Assembly (NCBI RefSeq): GCF_014762685.1
Contig: NZ_JABURM010000005.1
Location: 1,674,001 to 1,738,000 of the forward strand
Origin: Gracilimonas sp.
GTDB taxonomy: Bacteria > Bacteroidota > Rhodothermia > Balneolales > Balneolaceae
Length of the DNA stretch: 64,000 nt
Direction of reading: 5' to 3'
The notes below the pieces were generated by a model, which searched no databases, was not told where the DNA came from, and worked only from the letters and a program-made list of their open reading frames with translations. Below are positions 1-8,766 of the stretch, piece after piece. Each line of letters begins with the position of its first letter. The stretch's first letter is position 1. The translations under genes were made by a program, and so were the position numbers.

Positions 1-276
1 CTCCACATAGCTTTCTATGATTGTTTTGAACCGCTCTATGCTGTCGTCTATTAAAAGAGCTCTTGATTCTATAAATTGACTTAAATCTTCTACCGATTCC
101 TCAATCAAAGTATGCAAGAGATGATCCTTGTTGTCAAAATACAGATAGATACTTGTAGCTGTCACATTCGCTTTTTTAGCAATCTTTCGCATAGATAAAG
201 ATCTATACCCATCCTCAAACAGCATGTGCCGGCTGATATCTAAAATCTGATCTCTTAATGGGGTTTCTTCGTTCAT
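1..276 (-). CDS. TetR/AcrR-family transcriptional regulator (partial, C-terminus off the left edge)
   Basis: The minus strand is open from an ATG at 276 to the window edge (92 codons). The N-terminal part reads as a TetR helix-turn-helix: an ILDISRHMLFEDGYRSLSMR-like helix 1 region, then IAKKANVTATSIYLYFDNKD, which matches the family pattern of a recognition helix ending in a Y-x-Y/H-F-x-x-K-x-x-L motif (residues about 31-52). The ligand-binding C-terminal domain begins near residue 60 and is cut off, so the inducer cannot be guessed. The start is supported by the normal short N-terminal arm before the HTH. A perfect inverted repeat lies 13 bases upstream of the start and could be its own operator. 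Members usually repress neighbouring transport or lipid genes, but its target here is unknown. Confidence 0.88.
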   Translation of the reverse strand, partial: MNEETPLRDQILDISRHMLFEDGYRSLSMRKIAKKANVTATSIYLYFDNKDHLLHTLIEESVEDLSQFIESRALLIDDSIERFKTIIESYVE

Positions 277-288
277 TTCCTGATTTTG

Positions 289-303
289 GTTAACGGTGTT
301 AAC
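289..303. promoter_or_regulatory. Candidate TetR operator (perfect inverted repeat)
   Basis: GTTAAC-GGT-GTTAAC is a perfect 15-base palindrome just upstream of the TetR-family start codon. A third half-like element, GTTAAT, follows at 311-316. TetR regulators commonly bind short palindromes next to their own gene. The role here is inferred from position and symmetry only. Confidence 0.4.
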
Positions 304-402
304 TACTCAAGTTAATCATTCCAAGATGAAAATCAAGTTGGGGGCTTTTGAAAATAAAAATTTGGAAGTTTCTAATCTCAGAACGGAATTAAAAGCAGAC
401 TA

Positions 403-1059
403 TTACCCTAATCGAAAGGACAAATACTTAATCGTTTTTCCTTTTTCCAAGTGCATTTCTTCGTAATACGTAATAATTGAGAGTTTTGGGTGAACCGGTC
501 GATTTTTATGTACATTCGGCTCATCTTCCAACAGTTCCATACCCTCTTGATCTATAATTTCCTTGGTGTATTCATATAAAACATCACTATCGGTTTTCAG
601 ATGAATAACGGCCCCGGGCTTCATCACTTTCCGATAGGTTGTCAGGAATTTAGGGGCAGTAAGGCGTTTCCTCTCTTTTTTTATATAGGGATCTGAAAAT
701 ACAATCCAGGCTTCATCCACTTCATCTTTGCCAAAAAACTGATCCAGATGATCAATGAAACCTCTTAAATATCGAACATTATCCAGATTTCTATTCAGTG
801 CTTCGGTCGCCCCTACCCACATCCGGTTTCCCTTGATATCAATCCCGACATAATTTTTTTGAGGTTCTATCTCGGCCAATCCAATTGAATACTCTCCTTT
901 TCCACAGGCCAGTTCTAAAACTATGGGCTGAGCTTTCGTGAAAACCTCTGAATTCCACTTCCCTTTTGGAGCAGGATGATCTTTATCAAATTCTGTATAA
1001 ACCAGCGTATTTTTGAGCTTGGGCAGCTCTTCCATTCGCTTCTCTTTTATTTTGGGCAT
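403..1059 (-). CDS. trmB: tRNA (guanine-N7-)-methyltransferase
   Basis: This 218-residue SAM-dependent enzyme should methylate N7 of G46 in the tRNA variable loop. The SAM-binding motif I is seen as LELACGKGEY (residues 48-57), followed by the acidic loop YVGIDIKGNRMW (70-81). The TrmB signature region reads IVFSDPYIKKERKRL (119-133), where the usual form is FPDPWPKKRHHKRR. The DP and basic residues are kept, while the second aromatic/Pro part has drifted, as is common in Bacteroidota-like members. Length is normal for the family. The start lies 3 bases after the pdxH stop, so the two are probably co-transcribed. Assignment as TrmB rather than another Rossmann methyltransferase rests on the SDP-K-K-R-L segment and the length. 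Confidence 0.9.
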   Translation of the reverse strand: MPKIKEKRMEELPKLKNTLVYTEFDKDHPAPKGKWNSEVFTKAQPIVLELACGKGEYSIGLAEIEPQKNYVGIDIKGNRMWVGATEALNRNLDNVRYLRGFIDHLDQFFGKDEVDEAWIVFSDPYIKKERKRLTAPKFLTTYRKVMKPGAVIHLKTDSDVLYEYTKEIIDQEGMELLEDEPNVHKNRPVHPKLSIITYYEEMHLEKGKTIKYLSFRLG

Positions 1060-1062
1060 TCC

Positions 1063-1707
1063 TTATGGCGAGAGTCTTTTTATAGTCCAGTTTCCATTTT
1101 GCAATTCATATTTCACCCGATCATGCAACCGGCTTCTCCGTCCCTGCCAAAACTCAATTGCCTCGGGTATTAGGCGGTAGCCACCCCAGGTATCCGGCAT
1201 CGGGACTTCTCCTTCATTATATTTTTTTTCTAACTCATCAAAACGATCCTCCAGCACTTCCCGGCCTTCTACTACTTCACTTTGATTGGAAGCCAAAGCT
1301 CCCAACTGACTTTGATAAGGCCGTTGTTTGAAATACTCTTCACTTACCGATTTTGGGATTTTTTCAGTCACTCCTTCAATTCGAACCTGCCGTTCTAATT
1401 CCAGCCACATAAAGCAAAGTGAGGCATTGGGATTTTGCTGCAATTCCTTCCCTTTATCACTCGAGTAATTGGTATAAAAGATGAAGCTCCCATCATCCAC
1501 TTCCTTTAACAGAACGACCCTGGCTTTTGGTTTATGATTTGCATCAACAGTTGCCAGGATCATGGCATTTGGCTCCGGAACCCCGGATTCCAATGCTTCA
1601 AACATCCATTTCTCGAACTGTTTGATCGGATTTCGATCTACTCTTGATTCATCAAGAGAATTTTTGGAGTATTCTCCGCGGAGTTTTTGCAGTTGTTGTT
1701 TGTTCAT
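1063..1707 (-). CDS. pdxH: Pyridoxamine 5'-phosphate oxidase
   Basis: A 214-residue FMN flavoprotein that oxidises pyridoxamine/pyridoxine phosphate to pyridoxal phosphate, the last step of B6 salvage. Family hallmarks run end to end: the N-terminal LRGEYSKNSLDESRVDRNPIK segment, the FMN-binding core (MILATVDANHKPKARVVLLKEVDDGSFIF, quoted here in parts: MILATVD, ARVVLLK, FYTNYSSDKGKEL), the YFKQRPYQSQLGALAS segment and the C-terminal EFWQGRRSRLHDR substrate site. Length matches the usual 210-220. It lies 4 bases after the thioredoxin-fold gene and 3 bases before trmB, so the three genes probably form one transcript. Confidence 0.96.
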   Translation of the reverse strand: MNKQQLQKLRGEYSKNSLDESRVDRNPIKQFEKWMFEALESGVPEPNAMILATVDANHKPKARVVLLKEVDDGSFIFYTNYSSDKGKELQQNPNASLCFMWLELERQVRIEGVTEKIPKSVSEEYFKQRPYQSQLGALASNQSEVVEGREVLEDRFDELEKKYNEGEVPMPDTWGGYRLIPEAIEFWQGRRSRLHDRVKYELQNGNWTIKRLSP

Positions 1708-1711
1708 TTAT

Positions 1712-2281
1712 TTACCCAAAATAATCCGGTTCATTGCCGGGTTTCCATTTAATATTACAACCTACACTGGGAATCTGCTGCTGTTCAGGAATTGTTTTCC
1801 CAGCAAGAACAGCATCCAATGCTTTTCTCAAATCTTTACCTGTGACCGACTTTCCGTTTTTAGGACGGCTGTCATCAAATTGCCCTCTGTAAACGAGTTT
1901 CCGATTCTCGTTAAATACAAAAATATCCGGAGTACAAGCGGCTTTATATGCTTTAGCCACCTCCTGTGTTTCATCATACAAATAAGGAAATGGATAATTT
2001 TTTTCAGCCATTTTCTCGGGACGATCTTCCGGGTATTTCTCAATATCATTAGAACTGATAGCAATGAACCCAATTCCTTTCGCAATATATTCTTTTGCAA
2101 CTTTGACTAGTTCATCTTCAATATGCAGCACATATGGACAGTGATTACAAATAAACATCACTACAAATCCTTTGCTTTGGTCGGCATAACTAAGTGAAAG
2201 ATTCCCACCGTTCACGCTCTGCAGATTAAAATCCGGCGCTCTGGTTCCTAATTCCAGCATGGTTGATGGTGTAGCTGACAT
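1712..2281 (-). CDS. Thioredoxin-fold protein (redoxin/AhpC-TSA type)
   Basis: A 189-residue protein with a redoxin fold: an N-terminal GTRAPDFNL segment, a C45-N-H-C48 motif after the strand FVVMFI, a cis-proline site (C116-T-P118) and a downstream IFVFNENRKLVYRGQFDD strand pair typical of peroxiredoxin-like/thiol oxidoreductases. There is no signal peptide, so it is probably cytosolic. A CxxC motif argues for a thioredoxin-like reductase or peroxidase rather than a 1-Cys peroxiredoxin. The substrate is not visible. It heads the likely pdxH-trmB transcript. Confidence 0.85.
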   Translation of the reverse strand: MSATPSTMLELGTRAPDFNLQSVNGGNLSLSYADQSKGFVVMFICNHCPYVLHIEDELVKVAKEYIAKGIGFIAISSNDIEKYPEDRPEKMAEKNYPFPYLYDETQEVAKAYKAACTPDIFVFNENRKLVYRGQFDDSRPKNGKSVTGKDLRKALDAVLAGKTIPEQQQIPSVGCNIKWKPGNEPDYFG

Positions 2282-2325
2282 AAATGCTCCTGACTTTTTT
2301 CGATTATTGGTTTTAACTTCAGTAC

Positions 2326-2730
2326 ATGGATACTATTACAAAGATATTGAATGATCGAGACAAAATTTTGTTCGAAAAAGCATTAAAGTTTTACTTTTAT
2401 TCCCGACAACAAGATGTCCGTAAGCTTAATTCACAACTGCAAGAGCGCTTTTCTTATGCAGGTCAGGTGGCTTATTCACTCATTATAACCTTTATTCGTG
2501 AAGGAAATTTGAAGCTGGAATACATGGACTTCCTGAATGAAGAACTCAAAACTATGCGTGGGTTGGATACCGAATACGTGGAACCGCTAATGATTAAACC
2601 TCACGAGATTGACGAAATTAAATTCAATCAGGAAATTTCCATTAAGGTTTATGATGAAGACAGCGAGTCATATCTAAAAATTACTTACGATGCGAAAAAC
2701 GGGTTGGCCAAATTAATTCCTGTATCATAG
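2326..2730 (+). CDS. Small hypothetical protein
   Basis: A 134-residue acidic, soluble protein, transcribed divergently from the thioredoxin-fold gene (44 bases apart). No signal peptide, membrane segment or metal motif is visible. The N-terminal 70 residues look helical (DRDKILFEKALKFYFYSRQQ) and the C-terminal half looks like beta strands (ISIKVYDEDSESYLKITYD). I do not recognise the family. Good codon composition and a hairpin just after the stop support it as a real gene. Confidence 0.65.
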   Translation: MDTITKILNDRDKILFEKALKFYFYSRQQDVRKLNSQLQERFSYAGQVAYSLIITFIREGNLKLEYMDFLNEELKTMRGLDTEYVEPLMIKPHEIDEIKFNQEISIKVYDEDSESYLKITYDAKNGLAKLIPVS

Positions 2731-2752
2731 GGGCTATTTATATTTTAGCCCC
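2730..2752 (+). terminator. Weak hairpin after the 134-residue gene
   Basis: GGGGCTA (2730-2736) pairs with TAGCCCC (2746-2752) across a 9-base loop, overlapping the stop codon of the upstream gene. The 3' side is AT-rich (AATGATATTTTAATTATA) rather than a pure T run, so terminator function is plausible but weak. It sits between convergent genes. Confidence 0.4.
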
Positions 2753-2771
2753 AATGATATTTTAATTATAG

Positions 2772-4400
2772 CTACAGCCCCAATACATCCACACCTTGCT
2801 CAAAAGTTATGTCTACCGGAATATTTTGCTCAGATAGTTTATCCAAAGAAGCTTTTAGCTGGTCTGTTTGCACAGCATATTTTTTCACAAAGGCATCTAC
2901 TGCTTCATAATCTCCGTTACCCTGGAGAGTCAGGATCTCTTCAGATAGAGCATCTACTGCTTCCCCTACCTTATCAAAATTGATACGGTAAGTTTCAGTC
3001 GCCGGGTCATAACTAAACGCCCCCAATTCCCGGAAATAATTGAACCGAATCAAATTGGCGCGTCCGTGGGCACTGGAAGAACCAAAACGAATAGAACGGA
3101 AAATACTGGCCAGGAAAGTCACGTAATCTTCTTGTTGACTCCCGTCTTCGATCATGTCTTTTTCACGCAGGGAATTCACCATATATAACCCGAGTACATC
3201 TGCCTTGCCTTCTTCGAGGGCTGATGCATGGTTTTGCAATGCTTCACGAACAGTTCCCTTGCCGGTAATTGTGTTTTTAACTCCCAAACCGTGAGCCACC
3301 TCATGGAACATCGTATTTCCAAAAAATGCGTCAAAACTAATGTATTGCTGTTGGTCTTCTGCAATCAAGACTTCGGAGATTGGAACCAGGATTTTATCGT
3401 ATTTGGCTCGCATTGAATTTTTCAGCTGTAACCGGCGGGTTCCTTTTTCCAACTGTACCTGCTCATCATTTGGTAAATTGATTGCAATCGTTTTGGAGCC
3501 AGCATTGGCATCTCCGGCATAATAAACGGCATCATAAGCATTCAAATCTGAATCTGTACCGGGTGTTTCTGATTTGTATTCTTCCGGAACAGGAAGCCCG
3601 CGTTGTAATTCCGGTAACACCTCCGCATATTTCGAAAGGCGGTCGCTCCACTCCTTGTCTTTAATCAACACGAAAGCCTCGTGAGCGGCTTTATATCCAA
3701 AGAGCTGATCTTCATATGTTTCGATTGGGCCTATGACCAATTCTATGGAATTATTCTTCATATCCATCCATGCTAAATCACTTTCCTGATACTCATCATT
3801 CAGTAAAGCTGCAGCCCGTAATTCCAGATATTTCTTAAAACCGGGATCTTCAGCCAATTCAGCCGCTTCATTCAATTTAGCAGCTGCATTTTGGTGCTCT
3901 TCGGCAAATGCAGTACTGTACGGTATGGTAAGCAACGAACCATCTTCCGCCCGGCGTACTAAGGTATATAAACTATTTTTATCCTCTGAATCCCATGCTT
4001 CAAATTCCTCTTTAGTTATGTCAGCAGGATAAAAATTAGCTCCGGCCGGCTTCTCACCGACCCCTTGAATAAATGGCTCGTTACCGTTCAGACGGTCCCA
4101 GGGCCCATAATTAATTTCAGCAAATCGTTGCTGTTTCAAACTCAATTGAGTAAGCAGTTCAGCTTTATTCCCATAAGCCTGAAGCCAAAACACTTTTTCC
4201 ATTTCCTTAGCGGCATCAATTAAAAGCGGAATCATTTTTTTCTGATTTTCCGACAAATCAGACAGATCTGCTTTTAACGTAAAGGAGGTATATTGGCTTA
4301 GACGGTCATCAATAGACATGGAAGTTTCATTTTCACTCGTACATGCATAAAGCAATACGATCATCAAAAAGACGGATAGTAAGGGTTTGATTCTTTTCAT
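2772..4400 (-). CDS. Peptidase family M49 (dipeptidyl-peptidase III-like) lipoprotein
   Basis: With the start at 4400 the product has 542 residues. This start is chosen because it begins MKRIKPLLSVFLMIVLLYAC, a lipoprotein signal with lipobox Cys20; an earlier in-frame ATG at 4442 would add 14 residues and overlap the upstream gene. Zinc motif H366-E-V-A-H370 and a second motif E396-E-G-K-A-D401 give the M49 pattern of HExxH followed by EExxA(D/E). M49 enzymes remove dipeptides from peptide N-termini. Eukaryotic members have the longer HExxGH, while some bacterial ones have the five-residue form seen here. The lipid anchor suggests it works in the periplasm. It follows the MscS gene by 19 bases and is probably in the same operon. 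Confidence 0.82.
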   Translation of the reverse strand: MKRIKPLLSVFLMIVLLYACTSENETSMSIDDRLSQYTSFTLKADLSDLSENQKKMIPLLIDAAKEMEKVFWLQAYGNKAELLTQLSLKQQRFAEINYGPWDRLNGNEPFIQGVGEKPAGANFYPADITKEEFEAWDSEDKNSLYTLVRRAEDGSLLTIPYSTAFAEEHQNAAAKLNEAAELAEDPGFKKYLELRAAALLNDEYQESDLAWMDMKNNSIELVIGPIETYEDQLFGYKAAHEAFVLIKDKEWSDRLSKYAEVLPELQRGLPVPEEYKSETPGTDSDLNAYDAVYYAGDANAGSKTIAINLPNDEQVQLEKGTRRLQLKNSMRAKYDKILVPISEVLIAEDQQQYISFDAFFGNTMFHEVAHGLGVKNTITGKGTVREALQNHASALEEGKADVLGLYMVNSLREKDMIEDGSQQEDYVTFLASIFRSIRFGSSSAHGRANLIRFNYFRELGAFSYDPATETYRINFDKVGEAVDALSEEILTLQGNGDYEAVDAFVKKYAVQTDQLKASLDKLSEQNIPVDITFEQGVDVLGL

Positions 4401-4419
4401 GTTAAAATTGGAGATTATT

Positions 4420-5505
4420 TTAATGGTTATGAATTTTTTCAACTATTTCTTCATTTGTGATAATTCCTTTCCTATTCAATTCTGCAAGTATCAGTTCCGT
4501 GACATCACTTTGAAAAGGAAATTCATAGCGAATATCCAGTACGTAAGCCTTAACCTTCAGCTTTAAAATAAATCGGCGTTGGTGCATCTCATTCTCAATC
4601 AAAATACTAATAGGTTTTTGTAAGTATACAAATCGAGATGAAATAACTGCTTTATAAGCAATTTCTTTAACCTCTTCTACAGGACACTCCGCCGGTAGAA
4701 ATATTTCAGTAATAACCATGCAGTCTAATGCTCCGGTGTTGGCATTTGCTACCGCTGTTTTAATTAATTCTCCGTTTGGAATAGTAACAATTGAATCCCC
4801 GGGAGTAACAATTCGGCTTGAACGCAAACCGATTTGCTGTACCTCTCCATAATGATCATTAAATTGTATTTTATCACCTACCTGGAATGGACGATCCAAA
4901 ATCAGCATCACCCCTCCAAAAAGATTTTTAAGAACATCTTGTGAAGCCAATCCTACTGCAATTCCCACTGAAGCCATTACGGTTATCACCGTTGCATACG
5001 GTGGTTGAATTATTCCGGCAATAGCTACATAAATGGCAAAAGTCCATAAAACTACCCTGAATATGGGGATCATTCTTTTAATGCGGAGGCGATACTTTGA
5101 AACCCTCTCAGAAAAGTTATCCAAAACCCTACTTATAAAAGCCGTCACATAGTAAATGGCCATAAAAAAGAGAATAACAAAAATTACTTTCTTCCATGAG
5201 ATTACCTGCTCTAACCGGGCAAGTGCCTGTTGGGCTTCTCCCTCAAACTCTGATGCGGCAGAATCTATCGCTGTTCGTGAGCTTCCCTGTATGTTTTGAG
5301 CCACGGAATCCAAACGTGCTAATCTTTGATTAAGCAGAGAATCTATTTTCTGCATAAAGATAGAATCGGCGGCTAAGTCCTTTATTTGTGATGTATCAGC
5401 CGGTGATCCTGATGGTGGACCGGTTTGAGCCGATATTGAAAAAGGGACGCTAATTCCCGCCATCAAAACAGCAATAAAAACAGATATTTTATTTAATAAA
5501 TGCAT
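4420..5505 (-). CDS. MscS-family mechanosensitive ion channel
   Basis: A 361-residue membrane protein. It has an N-terminal signal (residues 1-26, cleaving near ISAQ), a predicted periplasmic segment with heptad-like helix (about 48-100), and transmembrane helices near 106-124, 146-165 and a pore-lining TM3 at 172-200 with the MscS-like Gly/Ala pattern (VMASVGIAVGLASQDVLKN). The beta domain follows (FQVGDKIQFNDHYGEVQQIG) and then IVTIPNGEL, all standard MscS landmarks. It should open under membrane tension to release osmolytes. Only 5 bases separate it from the large ATPase gene upstream, and 19 bases from the M49 lipoprotein downstream, so it lies in the middle of a three-gene operon. Confidence 0.93.
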   Translation of the reverse strand: MHLLNKISVFIAVLMAGISVPFSISAQTGPPSGSPADTSQIKDLAADSIFMQKIDSLLNQRLARLDSVAQNIQGSSRTAIDSAASEFEGEAQQALARLEQVISWKKVIFVILFFMAIYYVTAFISRVLDNFSERVSKYRLRIKRMIPIFRVVLWTFAIYVAIAGIIQPPYATVITVMASVGIAVGLASQDVLKNLFGGVMLILDRPFQVGDKIQFNDHYGEVQQIGLRSSRIVTPGDSIVTIPNGELIKTAVANANTGALDCMVITEIFLPAECPVEEVKEIAYKAVISSRFVYLQKPISILIENEMHQRRFILKLKVKAYVLDIRYEFPFQSDVTELILAELNRKGIITNEEIVEKIHNH

Positions 5506-5510
5506 GACTT

Positions 5511-8500
5511 TTAATGTATAAAATTTGCTTCTTTTAAAACCCGAACTACCTGCCGGTAAATAAGATGATTGAGCACAAAACCATGCTCAGTTTTATAAAT
5601 AATATTACTTGAGGTAAGTCTCGAAACCATCACTTTACTGTCTCTTAAAGGCTGATGAAGAATCTCAGACAATTCATTGGGCATCAGCGAATCGTGTAAT
5701 ACAAATGCGGCTAAGGCAAAAAGTTCGGGGCTTTCCAGTTCATCAATTCTGTTTATGGCTCCGAACTCAAAAGGAGCTATGTAAAAGTGAGAATCATCAT
5801 GCTCTTTGATGGAGCGAATCCAAAATATCATGGCTATGGATGGGTTTCCTTCAGCCAGCTTAGACAATCGCTCAAAATATTTTTTTTGAAGAAATTCTTG
5901 CGTCTTTTCTTCATCATCCATCAGCTTACGGTAACTTCTTGCTTTTTTTGTGGTCTCATCAGGTAGAAATTTAAGCTGATAACCGCTTGCCCTGTGACGT
6001 TTTAAAATCAGATCTTCAATTTGATCTGAATTTAAATTATCCGTTTGTACCATATGGGTAAAATAATCAGCCACGTTTAATACTTTATCCAAAAACAACC
6101 ATCCGTAGCGGGTACTGCTCGTTATCCATAAAATATTTTTATTCGTTTCTGAAATCAGAAACATTAAATGTTCTATAGCTTCGTAGCCTGAAATATTTCG
6201 GATATAACAATTCTGTACATTTTCCAGTATTACAACTATACGTTTCTTCTTTCGGCCAATCGCATCAATGAGTTCATCTATTGTTGAAATATCATCCAGT
6301 TTTAAGCCATTGCTCACTTTTTCTATAACATGTTCAGGCTTCCAGATAGTATCCTCAAAATTAATCTCGATTACTTCGCTTTTGGTCAATACCTCACCCA
6401 TCAGAAGGCGAATAAATAAACTCTTCCCGCTCCCTTTTTCTCCAACAATAGCAAAAGTGGAAGGAAAGTTATTTTGCCATAATTCATAACCTTTTTTAAG
6501 ACGATTGAACTGTTCAGACCGGCGAATGTAAAATCGTTCATCTACCTCTTTATGAAAATCAAATAGTCGTCTGTAAATAAATGGAAGCTGTTCAATTTGC
6601 TCATCTGTCTCAGACAGAAAAGTAGCTAAATCTGTTTTATCCCCTTCCATCTTCTCTTTTTCAGCAAATCCCAATAATCTTCTTGCTAAACTGAAATATT
6701 GCTTAATCTTTTTCCAGATAAAACGCGCAAAAAGTTCTGTCTTTTCTTCTGTGTTCGCCCATTGAACCTGCAGTTTCGTTTTCCAGTCAACAGCAGTTTC
6801 TTTGGCCTTATATTCCGCCCCGGCCAATCGAACTTCCGTTACATCCTGTTTTTCCAGAAGCATGGCCAATTTTAAAAATGCCGATTCGGTTTTTTCTGTC
6901 AGTTTTAAAGTCAGCCCATCTCTTCGTTCATCAATCCTCTCGGAAATCTCCTGAAGCTTGGTCTTGGCTCGGCTCAAACCTTCACGAACCACATATCCAG
7001 GATCTTCCCCATCCGATTTCTCAACCTCGTCCACAATTTCAAGATTGGTGTAAATGATTTGGGAGATTTCCTTCAGCCCTTGTCTTATTTCTTCCAAAAA
7101 CTGTTCCAGCTTCACTTCTTTCGGCATAAATTCTTTGGCCAGATGATTACTAATCACCCGTTGCACCAGCGCCCGCCATTCAACCTCTTCAAATTCATAT
7201 ATGGGAGGATCCGCCTCCAAGTCTAATTCTTCTATTAAAACGGCTTTTTCGGGCAATTCTTTAGTCCATTCCGGAATTGCAGATGTAAACCTTTCAAGTT
7301 TTCTGCTGAGCGTTGCATTTTCAGTATATTCATCAAGCAGTGAGAGTAGGTTCTGCTCAATAAATTCATTCATTTTTTCACGATGCTCTGTACTCAGTAC
7401 CTGTACTTCCTTTAAAGAATGCTCTTCCGCTTTATCAAAAATACCAATGGCTTCCTCAAGCATCTCCATTAATTTATTGTTATGAACTGCCAGATTAGCA
7501 CCAAAAAATTCTTCTAACGACTGCCTAAATCCCTCAACCCGTTCCTGAGCCTGACTATGTAACCGAATAAAATCCAAAGAAAGCGTCACGCGGTTTGCCA
7601 AAACAATCTTTAACTTATTCCATATAGATTTTACCTCTCGTGTTTCAAGCGATACCTGCCACTCCTTTTGAACAACTTTGTCCTCAGAATATTCATCTGC
7701 ATCACGCTCAATTGTATCTGTAACTGAAATTGCTTCAACTACGCTGTAGATAATTTTTCCGGTTAATTCTTCCAGCGAATTAAGCTGACTTTTCCGGACC
7801 TCATCAATTTTCTCTATGGTTTTTTGAAAGAATACTTCAGTGTCTTCTTCATAGGATTTATGTTCTGATTCTTCACTTGCCTTTTTGGTTGACACTTCTT
7901 CACCAGAACTTCCATCATTTTTCTCTCTAAGATGTCTAAGTCCGCCGGAATATAAATTTCGCATTTCAAACTCAAGCAACAGCTCGGCTTCTAATTTTCT
8001 AAACTGATGATTCCAATCTCGCATCCATCTGTTAAAATCCAAAAGATTAACTGCTATAATCCCCTGAAGAGGAATAGTTTGAGTCCATACCGGAACAGTC
8101 TTGGAATCAGGTTCAGAAATATTTCCGAATCTATTTCTAATATTATAAAGCCCATTCTGATATCCTCTGGCAGCGCGCTTTATAAATTTTCCGCTTTTAA
8201 TAAATACCGAATTTGATGAATCTCCCTTAAAACGCTGCTCCTCTTGTTCCAAAATTACTTGTTTAGGAATCTCCTTTATGATTGGCTGAATCTGTTGTAC
8301 CCATTGTAAAGGAGTTTCATGATCTTGTGTATCTCCCTCTTTATCCGGTTCATTAGGTTTAAGCTGATCAATTAATGCCTGAAATCCCTTATCCCTTTCT
8401 CCACTTTTTACATGTTTCAGGGTATTTTCCAGCAAAACCTTCAATTTCTGAGCATCAGCTTCTAATAAGGTTAACAGCTTCTTCCTGGTTTCAGCAAGCC

Positions 8501-8552
8501 ATTTAGTTTGAAATGCTTCAACTATTTTTTTCCTGGAATACTCAGAGCCCAT
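5511..8552 (-). CDS. Large coiled-coil P-loop ATPase of unknown function
   Basis: A 1013-residue, highly charged soluble protein. Residues 1 to about 690 are mostly predicted long helices rich in Glu, Lys and Leu, with no recognised domain. A P-loop begins at G704-E-K-G-S-G-K-S711, followed by a Walker B-like strand IVVILEN (772-778), where the expected D-E is L-E. The rest resembles an AAA_16/STAND-type ATPase module followed by a winged-helix-like C-terminus (ELFALAAFVLHDSLMPNELSE). It has no signal peptide or membrane helix. It is the first gene of an operon with MscS (5-base gap) and the M49 lipoprotein. Family and job are unknown; a link between cytosolic ATPase signalling and channel gating is only suggested by the operon. 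Confidence 0.8.
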   Translation of the reverse strand: MGSEYSRKKIVEAFQTKWLAETRKKLLTLLEADAQKLKVLLENTLKHVKSGERDKGFQALIDQLKPNEPDKEGDTQDHETPLQWVQQIQPIIKEIPKQVILEQEEQRFKGDSSNSVFIKSGKFIKRAARGYQNGLYNIRNRFGNISEPDSKTVPVWTQTIPLQGIIAVNLLDFNRWMRDWNHQFRKLEAELLLEFEMRNLYSGGLRHLREKNDGSSGEEVSTKKASEESEHKSYEEDTEVFFQKTIEKIDEVRKSQLNSLEELTGKIIYSVVEAISVTDTIERDADEYSEDKVVQKEWQVSLETREVKSIWNKLKIVLANRVTLSLDFIRLHSQAQERVEGFRQSLEEFFGANLAVHNNKLMEMLEEAIGIFDKAEEHSLKEVQVLSTEHREKMNEFIEQNLLSLLDEYTENATLSRKLERFTSAIPEWTKELPEKAVLIEELDLEADPPIYEFEEVEWRALVQRVISNHLAKEFMPKEVKLEQFLEEIRQGLKEISQIIYTNLEIVDEVEKSDGEDPGYVVREGLSRAKTKLQEISERIDERRDGLTLKLTEKTESAFLKLAMLLEKQDVTEVRLAGAEYKAKETAVDWKTKLQVQWANTEEKTELFARFIWKKIKQYFSLARRLLGFAEKEKMEGDKTDLATFLSETDEQIEQLPFIYRRLFDFHKEVDERFYIRRSEQFNRLKKGYELWQNNFPSTFAIVGEKGSGKSLFIRLLMGEVLTKSEVIEINFEDTIWKPEHVIEKVSNGLKLDDISTIDELIDAIGRKKKRIVVILENVQNCYIRNISGYEAIEHLMFLISETNKNILWITSSTRYGWLFLDKVLNVADYFTHMVQTDNLNSDQIEDLILKRHRASGYQLKFLPDETTKKARSYRKLMDDEEKTQEFLQKKYFERLSKLAEGNPSIAMIFWIRSIKEHDDSHFYIAPFEFGAINRIDELESPELFALAAFVLHDSLMPNELSEILHQPLRDSKVMVSRLTSSNIIYKTEHGFVLNHLIYRQVVRVLKEANFIH

Positions 8553-8766
8553 CTATTTATTGGTCGATTTCAAATTTAAATACTGAAGTGTATAACGCAC
8601 TAGAGCATAGCTAATATTTAATCTAATAGTATGAAATCATTCATAGCAATCAGTGGCATACTTTATCCTTTTTTCGGAACTCTTTCAATGATTTGAAGAA
8701 TATCTTACATTAACATTATCATCTATTAGGTAAATAATTTTCCGAATCTAAAATCCCGGCACAAAA

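Noticed and set aside
403-1059. Loss of function in TrmB because the SDPY motif differs from FPDPW
   Set aside because: SAM motif, DP and basic residues are kept, and length is normal, so drift is more likely than loss.
1562-2110. 182-residue plus-strand ORF
   Set aside because: It is antisense to pdxH and the thioredoxin-fold gene, which have clear family motifs.
4400-4442. Earlier ATG for the M49 lipoprotein
   Set aside because: It would overlap the MscS gene by 23 bases and put 14 residues before a well-formed lipoprotein signal.
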